From Ottowia oryzae (GTDB lineage Bacteria > Pseudomonadota > Gammaproteobacteria > Burkholderiales > Burkholderiaceae_C), in assembly GCF_003008535.1 (NCBI RefSeq), contig NZ_CP027666.1, positions 2,903,501 through 2,967,500 on the forward strand: a DNA stretch of 64,000 nucleotides, written 5' to 3'. The translations under genes and the position numbers were made by a program. Below are positions 25,933-35,161 of this stretch, one piece after another; position 1 is the stretch's first letter, and each line of letters begins with the position of its first letter. The notes beneath the pieces were generated by a model. It was not told the origin of the DNA, ran no database searches, and saw only the letters and a program-made list of their open reading frames with translations.

Positions 25933-27036
25933 TCAGGGTTTTCGTTCTAGGCGGGAGACCAGCGCCTTGAGTGCTGCCGGGGGCACCTCTCCCACCGCTG
26001 TCACCCACCAGGCGCCATTCGCGTCTGGCAGCCGCTTGGTCAGCGTGTGTGTGGCACCCATGGCGGCCACGCCTTCACTGGCGTGGCGTCGCGGATCGAA
26101 GGGCTCCAGGAAGAGCGACACCGTAGCCAAGCCATCCGAAAAGAGCCACTGCACCATGGCGGCGTTTTTCTCGGTGGCGTGGCGGTAACAGCTCAGCGAG
26201 TGGTAGCCGGGAACCTCGCCCGACATGGCCCACCCTTCCGCAGCAGGCGTGGTGGCCACGCGCGCGGGCTTCTGCACTGCGTAGCCCTCAGTGCGGTCCA
26301 TCATGCGACTGAGCTTGGTCGCCTGCAAAGGCGTGTTGAGCTGCAACTCAGAAAAGGCCGACTGCTCGAGCACGCGGCCATTGCCGTCCAGCGTCTGGGT
26401 CTTCAGAACAAGACCCGTATTGCGCTCGCTCCAGATTCGATAGCCGTAGCGCAAGTCGTCACGCGGTTTGAACATCACCACATCGGCGTCGAACCCCGCC
26501 ACCCTGCTCTGGCCCAGTTCCTTGGCCGCGTAGTGGTCGACCACCGACGCCGAACGAGACGAAACGAGCAAGTTGGGAAAACCACCGCCCGACTCGCGTT
26601 GGTCGGTGATCGCCACGCGCGTCTGGGGGTAGAAGGTCATCACCGACTGGTTGCGGCGCAAGATGGTGCGCGGCACGCCCGACAAGGCCTCTACCCGCTC
26701 AACCTGCGTGCTGCCTTCACAAACGTGCCAGATTCGCGCGCTGGACATCGCGCCCGTCGCCGATGTCACCACGAACGTCCCCATGAACGAGGGAACGCGT
26801 GCAGCCTGCTGCAGACGCACCAGCCACTCCGCAACGCTGCGCTCTGGCGGCCCCATGGGCGCTGGCGCATCGCCGGACACTGGCGCTGATTGAGCCAGCG
26901 CGAAACTGACGAGACCGCCCGCGCAGCACGCCACGGCAACGCCGCGCAGCCGTTGCACCCACCCGTGCGAAGCAGACGGCAACGACACAGAGCTGCTCAC
27001 AGGACGAACGCCAGTGATGACGCCCGCGCCGATCAA
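25933..27036 (-). CDS. rseB: Sigma-E regulatory protein RseB/MucB
   Basis: A 367-residue periplasmic protein. It has an N-terminal signal-like segment (VAVACCAGGLVSFALAQS) and the MucB/RseB fold, with VPSFMGTFVVTSATGAMSSA and YGYRIWSERNTGLVLKTQTL. In the family it binds the anti-sigma factor RseA and shields it from cleavage until lipopolysaccharide or misfolded proteins release it. The start is a TTG at 27036 overlapping the rseA stop (TTGA), so expression depends on coupling. Confidence 0.9.
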   Translation of the reverse strand: MIGAGVITGVRPVSSSVSLPSASHGWVQRLRGVAVACCAGGLVSFALAQSAPVSGDAPAPMGPPERSVAEWLVRLQQAARVPSFMGTFVVTSATGAMSSARIWHVCEGSTQVERVEALSGVPRTILRRNQSVMTFYPQTRVAITDQRESGGGFPNLLVSSRSASVVDHYAAKELGQSRVAGFDADVVMFKPRDDLRYGYRIWSERNTGLVLKTQTLDGNGRVLEQSAFSELQLNTPLQATKLSRMMDRTEGYAVQKPARVATTPAAEGWAMSGEVPGYHSLSCYRHATEKNAAMVQWLFSDGLATVSLFLEPFDPRRHASEGVAAMGATHTLTKRLPDANGAWWVTAVGEVPPAALKALVSRLERKP

Positions 27037-27704
27037 CGCGCGTGCCCTTCGAATGTGGCGTTGCGCAAAAAGCCCGACGCACCGCCCATCCCCGACATGC
27101 CTGCAGCCTGATGGTGCGCTGCCAGAAGCTCATCCAACCGCGCATCGCGCAGCATGACCGGCGCGCTGCCGTCGCCGTCGTTCGCGCTGGCGCCAGTCTG
27201 CACCGGCGCGGCCACGGCCAGCACCTGGCTTTGAACCTGCGTGGGCGATTGGTTCTGGGCCAGCTGCGGGCCAGCACCCAGTTGCGAGCCGGCGCCCGAA
27301 ACAATGCCCCACCCCACGGCGGCCACGGCGGCAAAAGAAGCGAAACCCGCCACCATCTTCCAGCGGAACACACCGTCGTTGGCGGCCGGGCGCTCGACGT
27401 AGGTGCGGTCTTGCTCGACCTGCGGCAGCGGCACCACCACCACGGGCGCCTTCGGCTGGCTTGCGACATCAGCGGCTATGGCCGCACTGACGCGCTCAGC
27501 CAAACTGCCATCGCGCCCATATCGGGCCAGATCGGGCGCGCGCAGCACATCACCAATCAGGTGGTACATCTGCCAGCATTCGCGGCTATCTTCGGCCTGG
27601 TTCGCTACGCCGAAGACGCTGGCGATGTCGCCATCGGCGTCCTGGCCGTCCATGAAGGCGGAAAGCCGCTCGCGGCTCCATTCAACTTTGATCTGCGTTT
27701 CCAT
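27033..27704 (-). CDS. rseA: Anti-sigma-E factor RseA/MucA
   Basis: A 223-residue single-pass membrane anti-sigma factor. The cytoplasmic N-terminal domain (VEWSRERLSAFMDGQDADGD and ECWQMYHLIGDVLR) holds RpoE. A membrane helix lies near residues 114-135 (MVAGFASFAAVAAVGWGI), and the rest is periplasmic. The gene lies 34 bases downstream of rpoE, the standard order. I prefer the ATG at 27704 over a GTG three codons upstream. Confidence 0.92.
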   Translation of the reverse strand: METQIKVEWSRERLSAFMDGQDADGDIASVFGVANQAEDSRECWQMYHLIGDVLRAPDLARYGRDGSLAERVSAAIAADVASQPKAPVVVVPLPQVEQDRTYVERPAANDGVFRWKMVAGFASFAAVAAVGWGIVSGAGSQLGAGPQLAQNQSPTQVQSQVLAVAAPVQTGASANDGDGSAPVMLRDARLDELLAAHHQAAGMSGMGGASGFLRNATFEGHAR

Positions 27705-27738
27705 CACGATCACCGTTTTTTGACTAACGATCTCATCT

Positions 27739-28371
27739 TCACCAGCGCTTGCCCGTTTGGTGGCTCAGCAGCGGCTTGACCCTTGCCGAGATCGCCTCAC
27801 GGGCCCGGAATATGCGTGACCGCACCGTTCCGATGGGGCAGTCCATGGCCTCGGCAATCTCTTCGTAACTCATGCCTTCGATTTCGCGCAGCGTGACCGC
27901 TTGGCGCAAATCCTCTGGCAGCGCTTCCATCGCGGCGTTCACAGCGGCGGCAATTTCGCGGGCCGCCAACTCCGATTCCGGCGTGGATTCGGCTGTTAGT
28001 TCGTTATCGCGCCGGGAAGTTTCATCGTCGTCGTCGCCGGATTGCAGCGCCGCCTCAATGACGACCGGATTGCGCTTGAGCTCCAGCAGCGATTTCTTGG
28101 CCGTATTGACCGCAATGCGGTACAGCCAGGTATAGAACTGCGCGTCGCCGCGAAACTGGTGCAGCGCGCGCCAGGCGCGGATGAAGGTTTCCTGCGCAAT
28201 GTCCGGCACGAGGTCGACGTCGCGCACCATGCGGCCGATCAGCCGCTCGATCCGGCGCTGGTACTTGATGACCAGCAGCTCATACGCGCGGTGGTCGCCT
28301 GCGGCGGCGCGCTCAACCAACTGGGCGTCGCTGTCGGAAGCTGCGGGGGGGGCGGCGGAAGGGCTGGACAC
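27739..28371 (-). CDS. rpoE: RNA polymerase sigma-E factor (RpoE/AlgU)
   Basis: A 210-residue ECF sigma factor. Region 2 is LLVIKYQRRIERLIGRMVRD through PDIAQETFIRAWRALHQFRG, and region 4 is LRQAVTLREIEGMSYEEIAE and CPIGTVRSRIFRAREAI. An acidic linker (SGDDDDETSRRDNE) joins them. It drives the envelope-stress regulon. The GTG at 28371 gives MSSPSAAPP. A TTG at 28380 would add three residues, and neither has a strong ribosome site. It is followed by its own anti-sigma factor, RseB homologue and protease. Confidence 0.95.
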   Translation of the reverse strand: MSSPSAAPPAASDSDAQLVERAAAGDHRAYELLVIKYQRRIERLIGRMVRDVDLVPDIAQETFIRAWRALHQFRGDAQFYTWLYRIAVNTAKKSLLELKRNPVVIEAALQSGDDDDETSRRDNELTAESTPESELAAREIAAAVNAAMEALPEDLRQAVTLREIEGMSYEEIAEAMDCPIGTVRSRIFRAREAISARVKPLLSHQTGKRW

Positions 28372-28406
28372 AAATACCAAGGGGAAAACAACGACGCGCC
28401 CGGTGG

Positions 28407-28910
28407 TCAGGCGCGCAAGGTGGGTGCGGCCGCGGGCTCAGCGCCCTGACCGCGTGCTTTTGAATATAGCGCACAGCGCAACAAATGCCAGTGCTGGGGG
28501 TCGGCCAAGGCATCCGCCCAAAGCCAACGCGCCTGGCTGCCGGGCGCTTGCCAGCGAATCAACAGGCAGCGCTGCAGATCCAGCCGCACAGCGGGCGTAC
28601 CGGGTGCGAGTGCGCTGATCGCATCGGGCAATGTCTGGCCAACGCCCAGCCGCCAGCATTCACCGTCCCAGTGCAGGCGGCGCGGAGCTTGGCGGCGCCA
28701 GAACTCCAGCAGGCCCAGCCCGGCCATAAGCCAAAGAAAGCTGCAGAACGCTACTGAAACAATAGCTGCTCGCGCACTACCCACCTGCGCCAGCGCCACA
28801 AAAAGCATCCAGACACCCGGTGCGGCGGCGACCAGCCAAAGCGCAGTCAACAGCCACCCGAGCGATGCCGCTCGACCTACCGGGTAATGCACGGGGGGCG
28901 CGTTCAACAT
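28407..28910 (-). CDS. Small membrane protein beside rpoE (YgfX-like topology), unknown function
   Basis: A 167-residue protein with two hydrophobic helices (SLGWLLTALWLVAAAPGVWM and AIVSVAFCSFLWLMAGLGLL), then a soluble domain with RRLHWDGECWRLGV and DLQRCLLIRWQAPG. The layout resembles YgfX/CptA-type proteins, but this is only a topology match. The R1 repeat at 28757-28805 encodes the segment joining the two helices. It lies between fabF and rpoE in the same direction. Confidence 0.6.
   Translation of the reverse strand: MLNAPPVHYPVGRAASLGWLLTALWLVAAAPGVWMLFVALAQVGSARAAIVSVAFCSFLWLMAGLGLLEFWRRQAPRRLHWDGECWRLGVGQTLPDAISALAPGTPAVRLDLQRCLLIRWQAPGSQARWLWADALADPQHWHLLRCALYSKARGQGAEPAAAPTLRA
28757..28805. 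repeat. R1 repeat inside a membrane-protein reading frame
   Basis: AAACAATAGCTGCTCGCGCA, spacer, CTGCGCCAGCGCCACAAAAA, inside the gene at 28407-28910. Confidence 0.65.
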
Positions 28911-29018
28911 CTCAAGCCTGCGTGAACACACGCCGAAGATCGACGGCCCCGCAACGGGTTTGGCAGACAGCGCCCAAAGCCACTCGGCAAAAGCTCAGGG
29001 TGAATGAAATCCGCGGCG

Positions 29019-29045
29019 CAAAACAAACGGCCGCTGAGCGGCCGT
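29019..29045 (-). terminator. Intrinsic terminator of the fab cluster
   Basis: On the minus strand, 26 bases after the fabF stop, an 8-base stem ACGGCCGC/GCGGCCGT (29027-29045) with a 3-base loop is followed by TTGTTTTG. Confidence 0.7.
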
Positions 29046-29070
29046 GGAATGCGGAATGTGCAAAGCGTGA

Positions 29071-30315
29071 TCAAACGCGCTTGAACACCAGCGCACCGTT
29101 GGTGCCGCCGAATCCGTAGTTGTTCTTCAGCGCGTAGTCAAAACTCAGGTCGCGCGCGGTGTTGGCGCAATAGTCCAAGTCGCAGCCCTCGCCCGGCGTG
29201 CCCATGTTGATAGTGGGTGGCACTTTCTGGTCGCGCAGGGCCAGCACGGTGTAGACGCTTTCCACGCCGCCAGCGCCGCCCAGCAAATGGCCGGTCATCG
29301 ACTTGGTGGAGCTGACCACAACCGAGCTGGCGTGGTCGCCCAACGCCGCCTTGATGGCGTTGGTTTCGTTCAGGTCGCCCAACGGCGTCGAGGTGCCGTG
29401 CGCGTTCACGTAACCAATCGCATCGGGGTTCAGGCCCGCGTTGCGCAGCGCACCCTGCATGGCGCGGCGGGGGCCATCCAGGTTGGGCGCGGTCATGTGG
29501 CCTGCGTCGGCGCTCATACCAAAACCGACCAACTCGGCGTAGATGGTGGCGCCGCGCTTCTTGGCGTGCTCGTACTCTTCCAGGACCAGCACGCCCGCGC
29601 CTTCGCCAAGGACGAAGCCATCGCGCTCTGAGTCCCAGGGGCGCGAAGCGGCCTTGGGATCGTCGTTGCGCGTGGAGAGCGCCCGCATCGCTGCAAAGCC
29701 GCCAATGCCCAACGGGCAGACGGTGGCCTCGGCGCCGCCCGCCAGCATGACGTCGGCATCGCCGTACTCGATCAGACGGCCGGCTTCACCGATGCAGTGC
29801 AGCCCGGTGGTGCAGGCGGTGGCGATCGACAGGTTGGGCCCCTTGAAGCCGAACTTCATCGATACGTGCCCGGCCACCATGTTGACGATGGAGGCCGGAA
29901 CAAAAAATGGAGAGATGCGGCGCGCACCGCGCGACATCCATTCACCGTGCGTCTCTTCGATCATGGGCAGACCGCCAATGCCGGAGCCGATCACGCAGCC
30001 GATTCTCTCGGCCAGCTCTTCACCCAGTGCGTCGCCCAAAGGCAGACCGGCGTCCTGCACCGCCTGTGCGGCGGCCACGATGCCGTAATGGATGAATGTA
30101 TCCATGGTGCGCAACTCTTTCGTCGATATGAACGGCGAAAGATCGAGCCCGCGCACCTCACCCGCAATACGGCAGGCGAAGGCGCTGGCATCGAAGCGCG
30201 TTATGGTGTCTATGCCCGAACGTCCGGCCAGTACATTGGCCCAGTTCTCTGCCACCGTGTTGCCAACGGGGCTGACGCAACCTAAACCAGTAACAACAAC
30301 ACGGCGCCGGGTCAT
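29071..30315 (-). CDS. fabF: 3-oxoacyl-ACP synthase II
   Basis: A 414-residue condensing enzyme that elongates acyl-ACP with malonyl-ACP. Cys168 lies in SIATACTTGLHCIGEAG, one active-site His in YVNAHGTSTPLGDLNET near residue 308 and another in STKSMTGHLLGGAGG near residue 343. The C-terminal NNYGFGGTNGALVFKRV is standard. It ends the fab gene run six bases after acpP and is followed by a terminator. Confidence 0.97.
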   Translation of the reverse strand: MTRRRVVVTGLGCVSPVGNTVAENWANVLAGRSGIDTITRFDASAFACRIAGEVRGLDLSPFISTKELRTMDTFIHYGIVAAAQAVQDAGLPLGDALGEELAERIGCVIGSGIGGLPMIEETHGEWMSRGARRISPFFVPASIVNMVAGHVSMKFGFKGPNLSIATACTTGLHCIGEAGRLIEYGDADVMLAGGAEATVCPLGIGGFAAMRALSTRNDDPKAASRPWDSERDGFVLGEGAGVLVLEEYEHAKKRGATIYAELVGFGMSADAGHMTAPNLDGPRRAMQGALRNAGLNPDAIGYVNAHGTSTPLGDLNETNAIKAALGDHASSVVVSSTKSMTGHLLGGAGGVESVYTVLALRDQKVPPTINMGTPGEGCDLDYCANTARDLSFDYALKNNYGFGGTNGALVFKRV

Positions 30316-30321
30316 TCGCGA

Positions 30322-30558
30322 TCAGGCCTTCTTGCTGTTGGCGTAGTCGATGGCGGCTTGCACCGTGGTGATTTTTTCTGCGTCCTCGTCCGGGATCTCG
30401 ATACCGAACTCGTCCTCCAGCGCCATCACCAGCTCCACCGTGTCCAGCGAGTCTGCACCCAGATCGGCCACGAAGGCTTTTTCGTTCGTTACTTGAGACT
30501 CTTCCACGCCGAGTTGTTCGGCGATGATTTTCTTGACACGTGCTTCGATATCGCTCAT
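30322..30558 (-). CDS. acpP: Acyl carrier protein
   Basis: A 78-residue acidic carrier. Ser37 in LGADSLDTVELVMALEDEF takes the phosphopantetheine arm, which AcpS (13948-14352) would attach. It is the central carrier for the surrounding fatty-acid enzymes. Length and sequence are canonical. Confidence 0.98.
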   Translation of the reverse strand: MSDIEARVKKIIAEQLGVEESQVTNEKAFVADLGADSLDTVELVMALEDEFGIEIPDEDAEKITTVQAAIDYANSKKA

Positions 30559-30649
30559 GGATTCCCTCTAAGGGTTATGGAAAACAGGGATTTTACCCGT
30601 GCTTACAGCGCTATTTGTCGCAGCGCAGACACGGGCGGTGAGGTGGCAG

Positions 30650-31399
30650 TCAAGCCATGTACATGCCGCCGTTGACGTGCAGTTCCTGCCCCGTCACGTA
30701 AGCGGCTTGCGGACTAGCCAAATAGGCCACCGCGTGCGCGATGTCCGCTGGCTCACCGAGGCGGCCCAGAGGGATCTGGGCCGTCAGGGATTTCTGTTGG
30801 TCGTCCGACAGAGCTGCCGTCATGTCGGTCGCAATGAAGCCCGGCGCAACGCAGTTGACTGTAATGGATCGGCTGCCCAGTTCGCGCGCCAAGGCGCGGG
30901 TCATGCCCGCCACACCGGCCTTGGCCGCGGCGTAGTTGGCCTGACCCGGGTTGCCCGAAGCACCCACCACGCTGGTGATGTTGACGATGCGGCCATAGCG
31001 CTGCTTCATCATCGGGCGCATGACGGCGCGGGCCATGCGGAACACGGCCTTGAGGTTGGTGTCCAGCACCGCATCCCAGTCGTCGTCCTTCATGCGCATG
31101 GCCAGCGTGTCGCGGGTGATGCCGGCGTTGTTGACCAACACGTGCAGCGCGCCGTGCGTCTTGGCGATTTCCTCGACCAGCGCCTCGGCCGCTGCAGCGT
31201 CGTTCACGTCCAGCTTGGCACCGCGGCTGGCGCCATGGCCAGCCAAGGCGGCGCTGATTTTCTCGGCGCCGGCGTCGGATGTGGCCGTGCCGATCACGGT
31301 CATGCCGCGTGCGGCCAGTTCCTGCGCAATGGCAGCGCCAATGCCGCGCGAGGCACCGGTGACCAGGGCCACTTGGCCGTTCATCGCGTTGTCTGACAT
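30650..31399 (-). CDS. fabG: 3-oxoacyl-ACP reductase
   Basis: A 249-residue short-chain dehydrogenase reducing 3-oxoacyl-ACP with NADPH. The cofactor loop is VTGASRGIGAAIAQEL. NNAG appears in LHVLVNNAGITRD. The catalytic Tyr and Lys lie in NYAAAKAGVAGMTRAL, with Ser in NITSVVGASG. It lies between fabD and acpP. Confidence 0.97.
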   Translation of the reverse strand: MSDNAMNGQVALVTGASRGIGAAIAQELAARGMTVIGTATSDAGAEKISAALAGHGASRGAKLDVNDAAAAEALVEEIAKTHGALHVLVNNAGITRDTLAMRMKDDDWDAVLDTNLKAVFRMARAVMRPMMKQRYGRIVNITSVVGASGNPGQANYAAAKAGVAGMTRALARELGSRSITVNCVAPGFIATDMTAALSDDQQKSLTAQIPLGRLGEPADIAHAVAYLASPQAAYVTGQELHVNGGMYMA

Positions 31400-31423
31400 A
31401 TCTGCTAGTTCTCCTGCTGCGCC

Positions 31424-32383
31424 TCAGGCCGTCTGACTGACAGCGGCCCTGGCCTCGGCCAGCGTTGCCGGATCGTACATCGGCAAACCGGTCAATTCGG
31501 CATCGATGCGCTTGGTCATGCCCGCGAGCACCTTGCCGGGGCCGCATTCGACCACGGTATGCAGCCCCATGGCCTTGATCTTCTGGATGCATTCCACCCA
31601 GCGCACGGGGCCAAAGGCCTGGCGGTACAGCGCATCGCGAATGCGGTCAGGGTTGGACTCGATCGCCACGTCGATGTTGTTGACCACGGGGATCTTGGGC
31701 TCGGCCAACGCCACACCGGCCAGCGCGACCTTCAGGCGCTCGGCCGCCGGCTTCATCAGGCTGGAGTGGAACGGCGCCGACACGGGCAGTGGCAACGCGC
31801 GCTTGGCGCCCATGCCCTTGAGCACTTCACAGGCTTTGTCGACCGCCGCCTTGGTGCCGGCGATCACGGTCTGTACCGGGTCGTTGAAATTCACCGCCTC
31901 GACCACTTCAGTGCCATTTTGGCCCATGGCGCCCGTCACATCAGCGCAGCCAGCTATCACTTTTGCAGCATCCATACCCAAAATGGCAGCCATGGCACCG
32001 GCACCGACCGGCACCGCCTCTTGCATGGCGGCCGCGCGCAGGCGCACCAAGCGCACCGCGTCGGCCAGCGTGAGCGCCTCAGCGGCGACCAGGGCCGAAT
32101 ACTCGCCCAGCGAGTGGCCAGCGACCGCCCCCGGCAGCTCGCCACCGTCGGCCCGCCACGCACGCCAGCAGGCCACGCCCGCGACCAGCATCACTGGCTG
32201 CGTGTTGGTGGTCAGCGCCAGGGCTTCCTTGGGGCCGTCATGAATCAGCGCCGCCAGATCTTCACCCAGCGCGTCGGAGGCTTCTTGAAGCGTGGTGCGC
32301 ACGGCGGGGTTGTCGCCCCAGGCGTCGAGCATGCCAACCGACTGGGACCCCTGGCCGGGGAAAACAAAAGCAACGGGTTTCAT
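31424..32383 (-). CDS. fabD: Malonyl-CoA-ACP transacylase
   Basis: A 319-residue enzyme that moves malonyl groups from CoA to ACP. QGSQSVGML near residue 11 and the nucleophile Ser91 in AVAGHSLGEYSALVAAEAL are canonical, with the catalytic His in SAPFHSSLM. The segment AAKVIAGCADVTGAMGQNG seems a few residues longer than in E. coli and coincides with a partial R1-like arm at about 31941-31967. That link is weak. Confidence 0.96.
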   Translation of the reverse strand: MKPVAFVFPGQGSQSVGMLDAWGDNPAVRTTLQEASDALGEDLAALIHDGPKEALALTTNTQPVMLVAGVACWRAWRADGGELPGAVAGHSLGEYSALVAAEALTLADAVRLVRLRAAAMQEAVPVGAGAMAAILGMDAAKVIAGCADVTGAMGQNGTEVVEAVNFNDPVQTVIAGTKAAVDKACEVLKGMGAKRALPLPVSAPFHSSLMKPAAERLKVALAGVALAEPKIPVVNNIDVAIESNPDRIRDALYRQAFGPVRWVECIQKIKAMGLHTVVECGPGKVLAGMTKRIDAELTGLPMYDPATLAEARAAVSQTA

Positions 32384-32479
32384 GACCGAACTGATAGGTA
32401 GGTGAACGTGGGAAGTCGATAAGAGCCAGCCAAGGCCAACGCGCTTGAGCGCTGCCTTGGGCGCCGATTGCGCGCCCTG

Positions 32480-33460
32480 TCAGAAAGTGAGCAGCACCGC
32501 GCCCCAGGTAAACCCGCCGCCAACGCCTTCGAGCAGCAGGGTCTGCCCGCGCTGAATCTGGCCGCTGCGCACGCCGTGATCCAGCGCCAGCGGAATGGAC
32601 GCGGCCGAGGTGTTGCCGTGTTCGTGCACGGTGACGATGACTTTCTCCAGCGGCAGGTGAAGCTTCTTGGCCGTGCCTTGCATGATACGGATGTTGGCTT
32701 GGTGCGGAATCAGCCAGTCAATATCAGTCTCTTGCTTGCCAGCCTTGGCCAGCACGGCGCGGGCCGCTTTGTCGAGCACGCCCACGGCCAGCTTGAACAC
32801 GGCCTGGCCGTCCATGCGCAGCAGCGGCTCGCCCACCACCTGGCCACCCGACACATGGCCGGGCACGCACAGGATGTCGACGTACTTGCCATCGGCATGC
32901 AGATCGCTGGCCAGGATGCCGGGCTCATCCGCCGCTTCAAGCACCACGGCGCCAGCGCCGTCGCCAAACAGCACGCAGGTGCCGCGGTCGTTCCAGTTCA
33001 GGATGCGGCTGAAAACCTCGGCGCCGATCACCAGCGCCCTTTTGGCGGTTCCGTTGGCAATCATCGCGTCGGCCACGGTCAACGCATACACAAAGCCGCT
33101 GCACACGGCTTGAAGATCAAACACGGGGCATCCTGCCATGCCCAGCTTGTGCTGCACGATGGCGGCGGTGGACGGAAACACCATGTCCGGGGTGGACGTG
33201 GCCACCACGATCAGATCGATGTCGCCCGGTTGGACACCGGCCGCTTCCATCGCGGCGCGCGCGGCAGGCACGGCCAGGTCGCTGGCGGCCATATCGGGGC
33301 TGGCCAAATGGCGGGCGCGGATGCCGGTGCGCTCGACGATCCACTGATCGGACGTCTCGATGCCGCGCGCGGCCAGTTCCTGCACCAGCTCGTCGTTGCT
33401 GACGCGGCGTGGCGGCAGGTAGCTGCCGGTACCGGCAATGCGGGAATAGCGTCTGCTCAT
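32480..33460 (-). CDS. fabH: 3-oxoacyl-ACP synthase III
   Basis: A 326-residue enzyme starting fatty-acid synthesis from acetyl-CoA and malonyl-ACP. Cys120 lies in FDLQAVCSGFVYAL, His in WLIPHQANIRIMQGTAKKL and Asn in the final third (HEHGNTSAASIPLAL). The ATG at 33460 gives the usual MSRRYSRIAGTGSYLP. The frame extends upstream without family resemblance. Confidence 0.97.
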   Translation of the reverse strand: MSRRYSRIAGTGSYLPPRRVSNDELVQELAARGIETSDQWIVERTGIRARHLASPDMAASDLAVPAARAAMEAAGVQPGDIDLIVVATSTPDMVFPSTAAIVQHKLGMAGCPVFDLQAVCSGFVYALTVADAMIANGTAKRALVIGAEVFSRILNWNDRGTCVLFGDGAGAVVLEAADEPGILASDLHADGKYVDILCVPGHVSGGQVVGEPLLRMDGQAVFKLAVGVLDKAARAVLAKAGKQETDIDWLIPHQANIRIMQGTAKKLHLPLEKVIVTVHEHGNTSAASIPLALDHGVRSGQIQRGQTLLLEGVGGGFTWGAVLLTF

Positions 33461-33513
33461 GTCAGCGGATAAGAAAAAGGGGTTGGCGGCCGTCGGCGGA
33501 TATGCCTTCAAGC

Positions 33514-34560
33514 TCAGGCGTCGGCGTGGGGTGTCGGCACGGCGGCGGCGCTTTCAGCCAGCAAAGGCGCTGCGTGCGCAATGCGCGCCTGAACGCGCTC
33601 AAGCAACTGGTGCCGTGCCGCATCATACGCCCGCACCAGCGCCTCTTCGAAAGCCAGCGCATCGGCCGAACCGTGGCTTTTGAACACAAGCCCGCGCAGG
33701 CCCAGAAGCGCCGCGCCGTTGTAGCGCCGGTGATCCAAACGTTTTTTGAGCGCGGATAGCACCGGATACGAGACGATGGCAGCCAGTTTCGTGCCGATGT
33801 TGCGCGTAAATTCTTCACGCAGGAACTGCATGATCATCGACGCCAAGCCCTCGGTGGTCTTGAGCGCGACATTGCCCACAAAGCCGTCGCACACCACGAT
33901 GTCGGCCGTGCCCTTGAAGATGTCGTTGCCTTCCACGTTGCCGACGAAGTTCAGGTCACCTGCCTTGGCCGCAGACCGCAGCAATTCGCCTGCGCGCTTG
34001 ATCTCGTCGCTGCCCTTGATCACCTCTTCGCCGATGTTGAGCAGGCCCACAGTGGGCGCCGGGTCGTCGTTCAACACAGAGACCAGCGCCGAGCCCATGA
34101 CGGCAAACTGGAGCAGGTGCTCTGCCGTGCAGTCCACGTTGGCGCCTAAATCCAGCACCGTCGTGGCTCGGCCCTTGACGTTGGGCAGCTGGGTGGCGAT
34201 GGCGGGGCGCTCGATCCCATCGATGGTCTTGAGCAGGTAGCGGGAAATGGCCATCAGCGCGCCGGTGTTCCCGGCAGAAACGGCCACCTGCGCCTCGCCG
34301 CTCTTGACCTGCTGGACGGCGACGCGCGTGGATGAATCCTTCTTGCGGCGAAGCGCCACCTCGACGGAATCGTCCATCGTGACGACTTCGGCGGCCGGGA
34401 CAATGCGTGCGCGATCGTGCTGGAAGCCCGACAACGCGTACGGCTGGCCCACCAGCAGAATCTGCGTGTCAGGATGGCGATCCAGAAACTGGCGACAGGC
34501 CTGCAAGGTTACCTTGGGGCCGTGGTCTCCGCCCATGCAGTCGACTGCCAGAACGATCAT
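33514..34560 (-). CDS. plsX: Phosphate acyltransferase PlsX
   Basis: A 348-residue enzyme that converts acyl-ACP to acyl-phosphate for phospholipid synthesis. The N-terminus IVLAVDCMGGDHGPKVTL and the internal VSAGNTGALMAISRYLLKTI, VDCTAEHLLQFA and DGFVGNVALKTTEG blocks are typical. It sits between rpmF and fabH, the widespread order linking a ribosomal protein gene with lipid synthesis. Confidence 0.97.
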   Translation of the reverse strand: MIVLAVDCMGGDHGPKVTLQACRQFLDRHPDTQILLVGQPYALSGFQHDRARIVPAAEVVTMDDSVEVALRRKKDSSTRVAVQQVKSGEAQVAVSAGNTGALMAISRYLLKTIDGIERPAIATQLPNVKGRATTVLDLGANVDCTAEHLLQFAVMGSALVSVLNDDPAPTVGLLNIGEEVIKGSDEIKRAGELLRSAAKAGDLNFVGNVEGNDIFKGTADIVVCDGFVGNVALKTTEGLASMIMQFLREEFTRNIGTKLAAIVSYPVLSALKKRLDHRRYNGAALLGLRGLVFKSHGSADALAFEEALVRAYDAARHQLLERVQARIAHAAPLLAESAAAVPTPHADA

Positions 34561-34636
34561 GCAAGTCCCATCGAAGTGCCGGGCCAGAAACGCCGGCCGG
34601 CCGTACGCAAAAAAAATCGATTTGCCGTTAGAAACG

Positions 34637-34672
34637 ACAAAAGCCCGGGGCTACGCTAGCGCAGCAACGGGC
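34637..34672 (-). terminator. Hairpin with U-tract between rpmF and plsX
   Basis: On the minus strand GCCCG ... CGGGC (34643-34672) encloses a second stem (GCT...AGC) and is followed by TTTTG. It lies 97 bases past the rpmF stop and could reduce read-through into plsX. Confidence 0.55.
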
Positions 34673-34768
34673 CGTTGAGTGTAGCGGCCTGGCCTGCACT
34701 CGTTAGAACCCAGCTTGTCACACCGCGGCTGCGGCGCACAAGCCGACCAACGACTGGCCGGCAGCCAA

Positions 34769-34951
34769 TCAGGCTTCGGTCTTGGGCTTGATAACCTGAC
34801 GACCGCGGTAGAAACCGTTCGGGCTGATGTGGTGGCGCAGGTGCGTTTCGCCGGTGGTGGGCTCCACGGCGATGCCGGGGGTGCTCAGGGCGTTGTGCGA
34901 ACGGTGCATGCCGCGCTTGGAGGGCGACTTTTTGTTTTGTTGAACAGCCAT
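34769..34951 (-). CDS. rpmF: 50S ribosomal protein L32
   Basis: A 60-residue basic ribosomal protein: MAVQQNKKSPSKRGMHRSHN then PTTGETHLRHHISPNGFYRG. Length and composition are canonical. The ATG at 34951 is preceded by an AAGGAGCC ribosome site. It starts the rpmF-plsX-fab run. Confidence 0.97.
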   Translation of the reverse strand: MAVQQNKKSPSKRGMHRSHNALSTPGIAVEPTTGETHLRHHISPNGFYRGRQVIKPKTEA

Positions 34952-35161
34952 GATGGCTCCTTGAAAATGGCCTGACTGCGCGCCAAAAGCACGCCGACCT
35001 GCAGTAAATGGGTGGATGCCCGCACATCGGCGGGGCCGCCGTCGCTTGACTGAAGACCCATCGCCACACCTCAAAGGTGAAGCAAAAGAGCCACAGACAA
35101 ACCGCCTGACTCAAGCGCGCCCAAAGCAGCAGCAACCCAAGCCAATTCAGCGAAGCTCACG

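Noticed and set aside
31941..31967. A half-copy of R1 inside fabD
   Set aside because: Only one arm and a short T-run match. It may be chance, so it is mentioned under fabD but not listed as a repeat.
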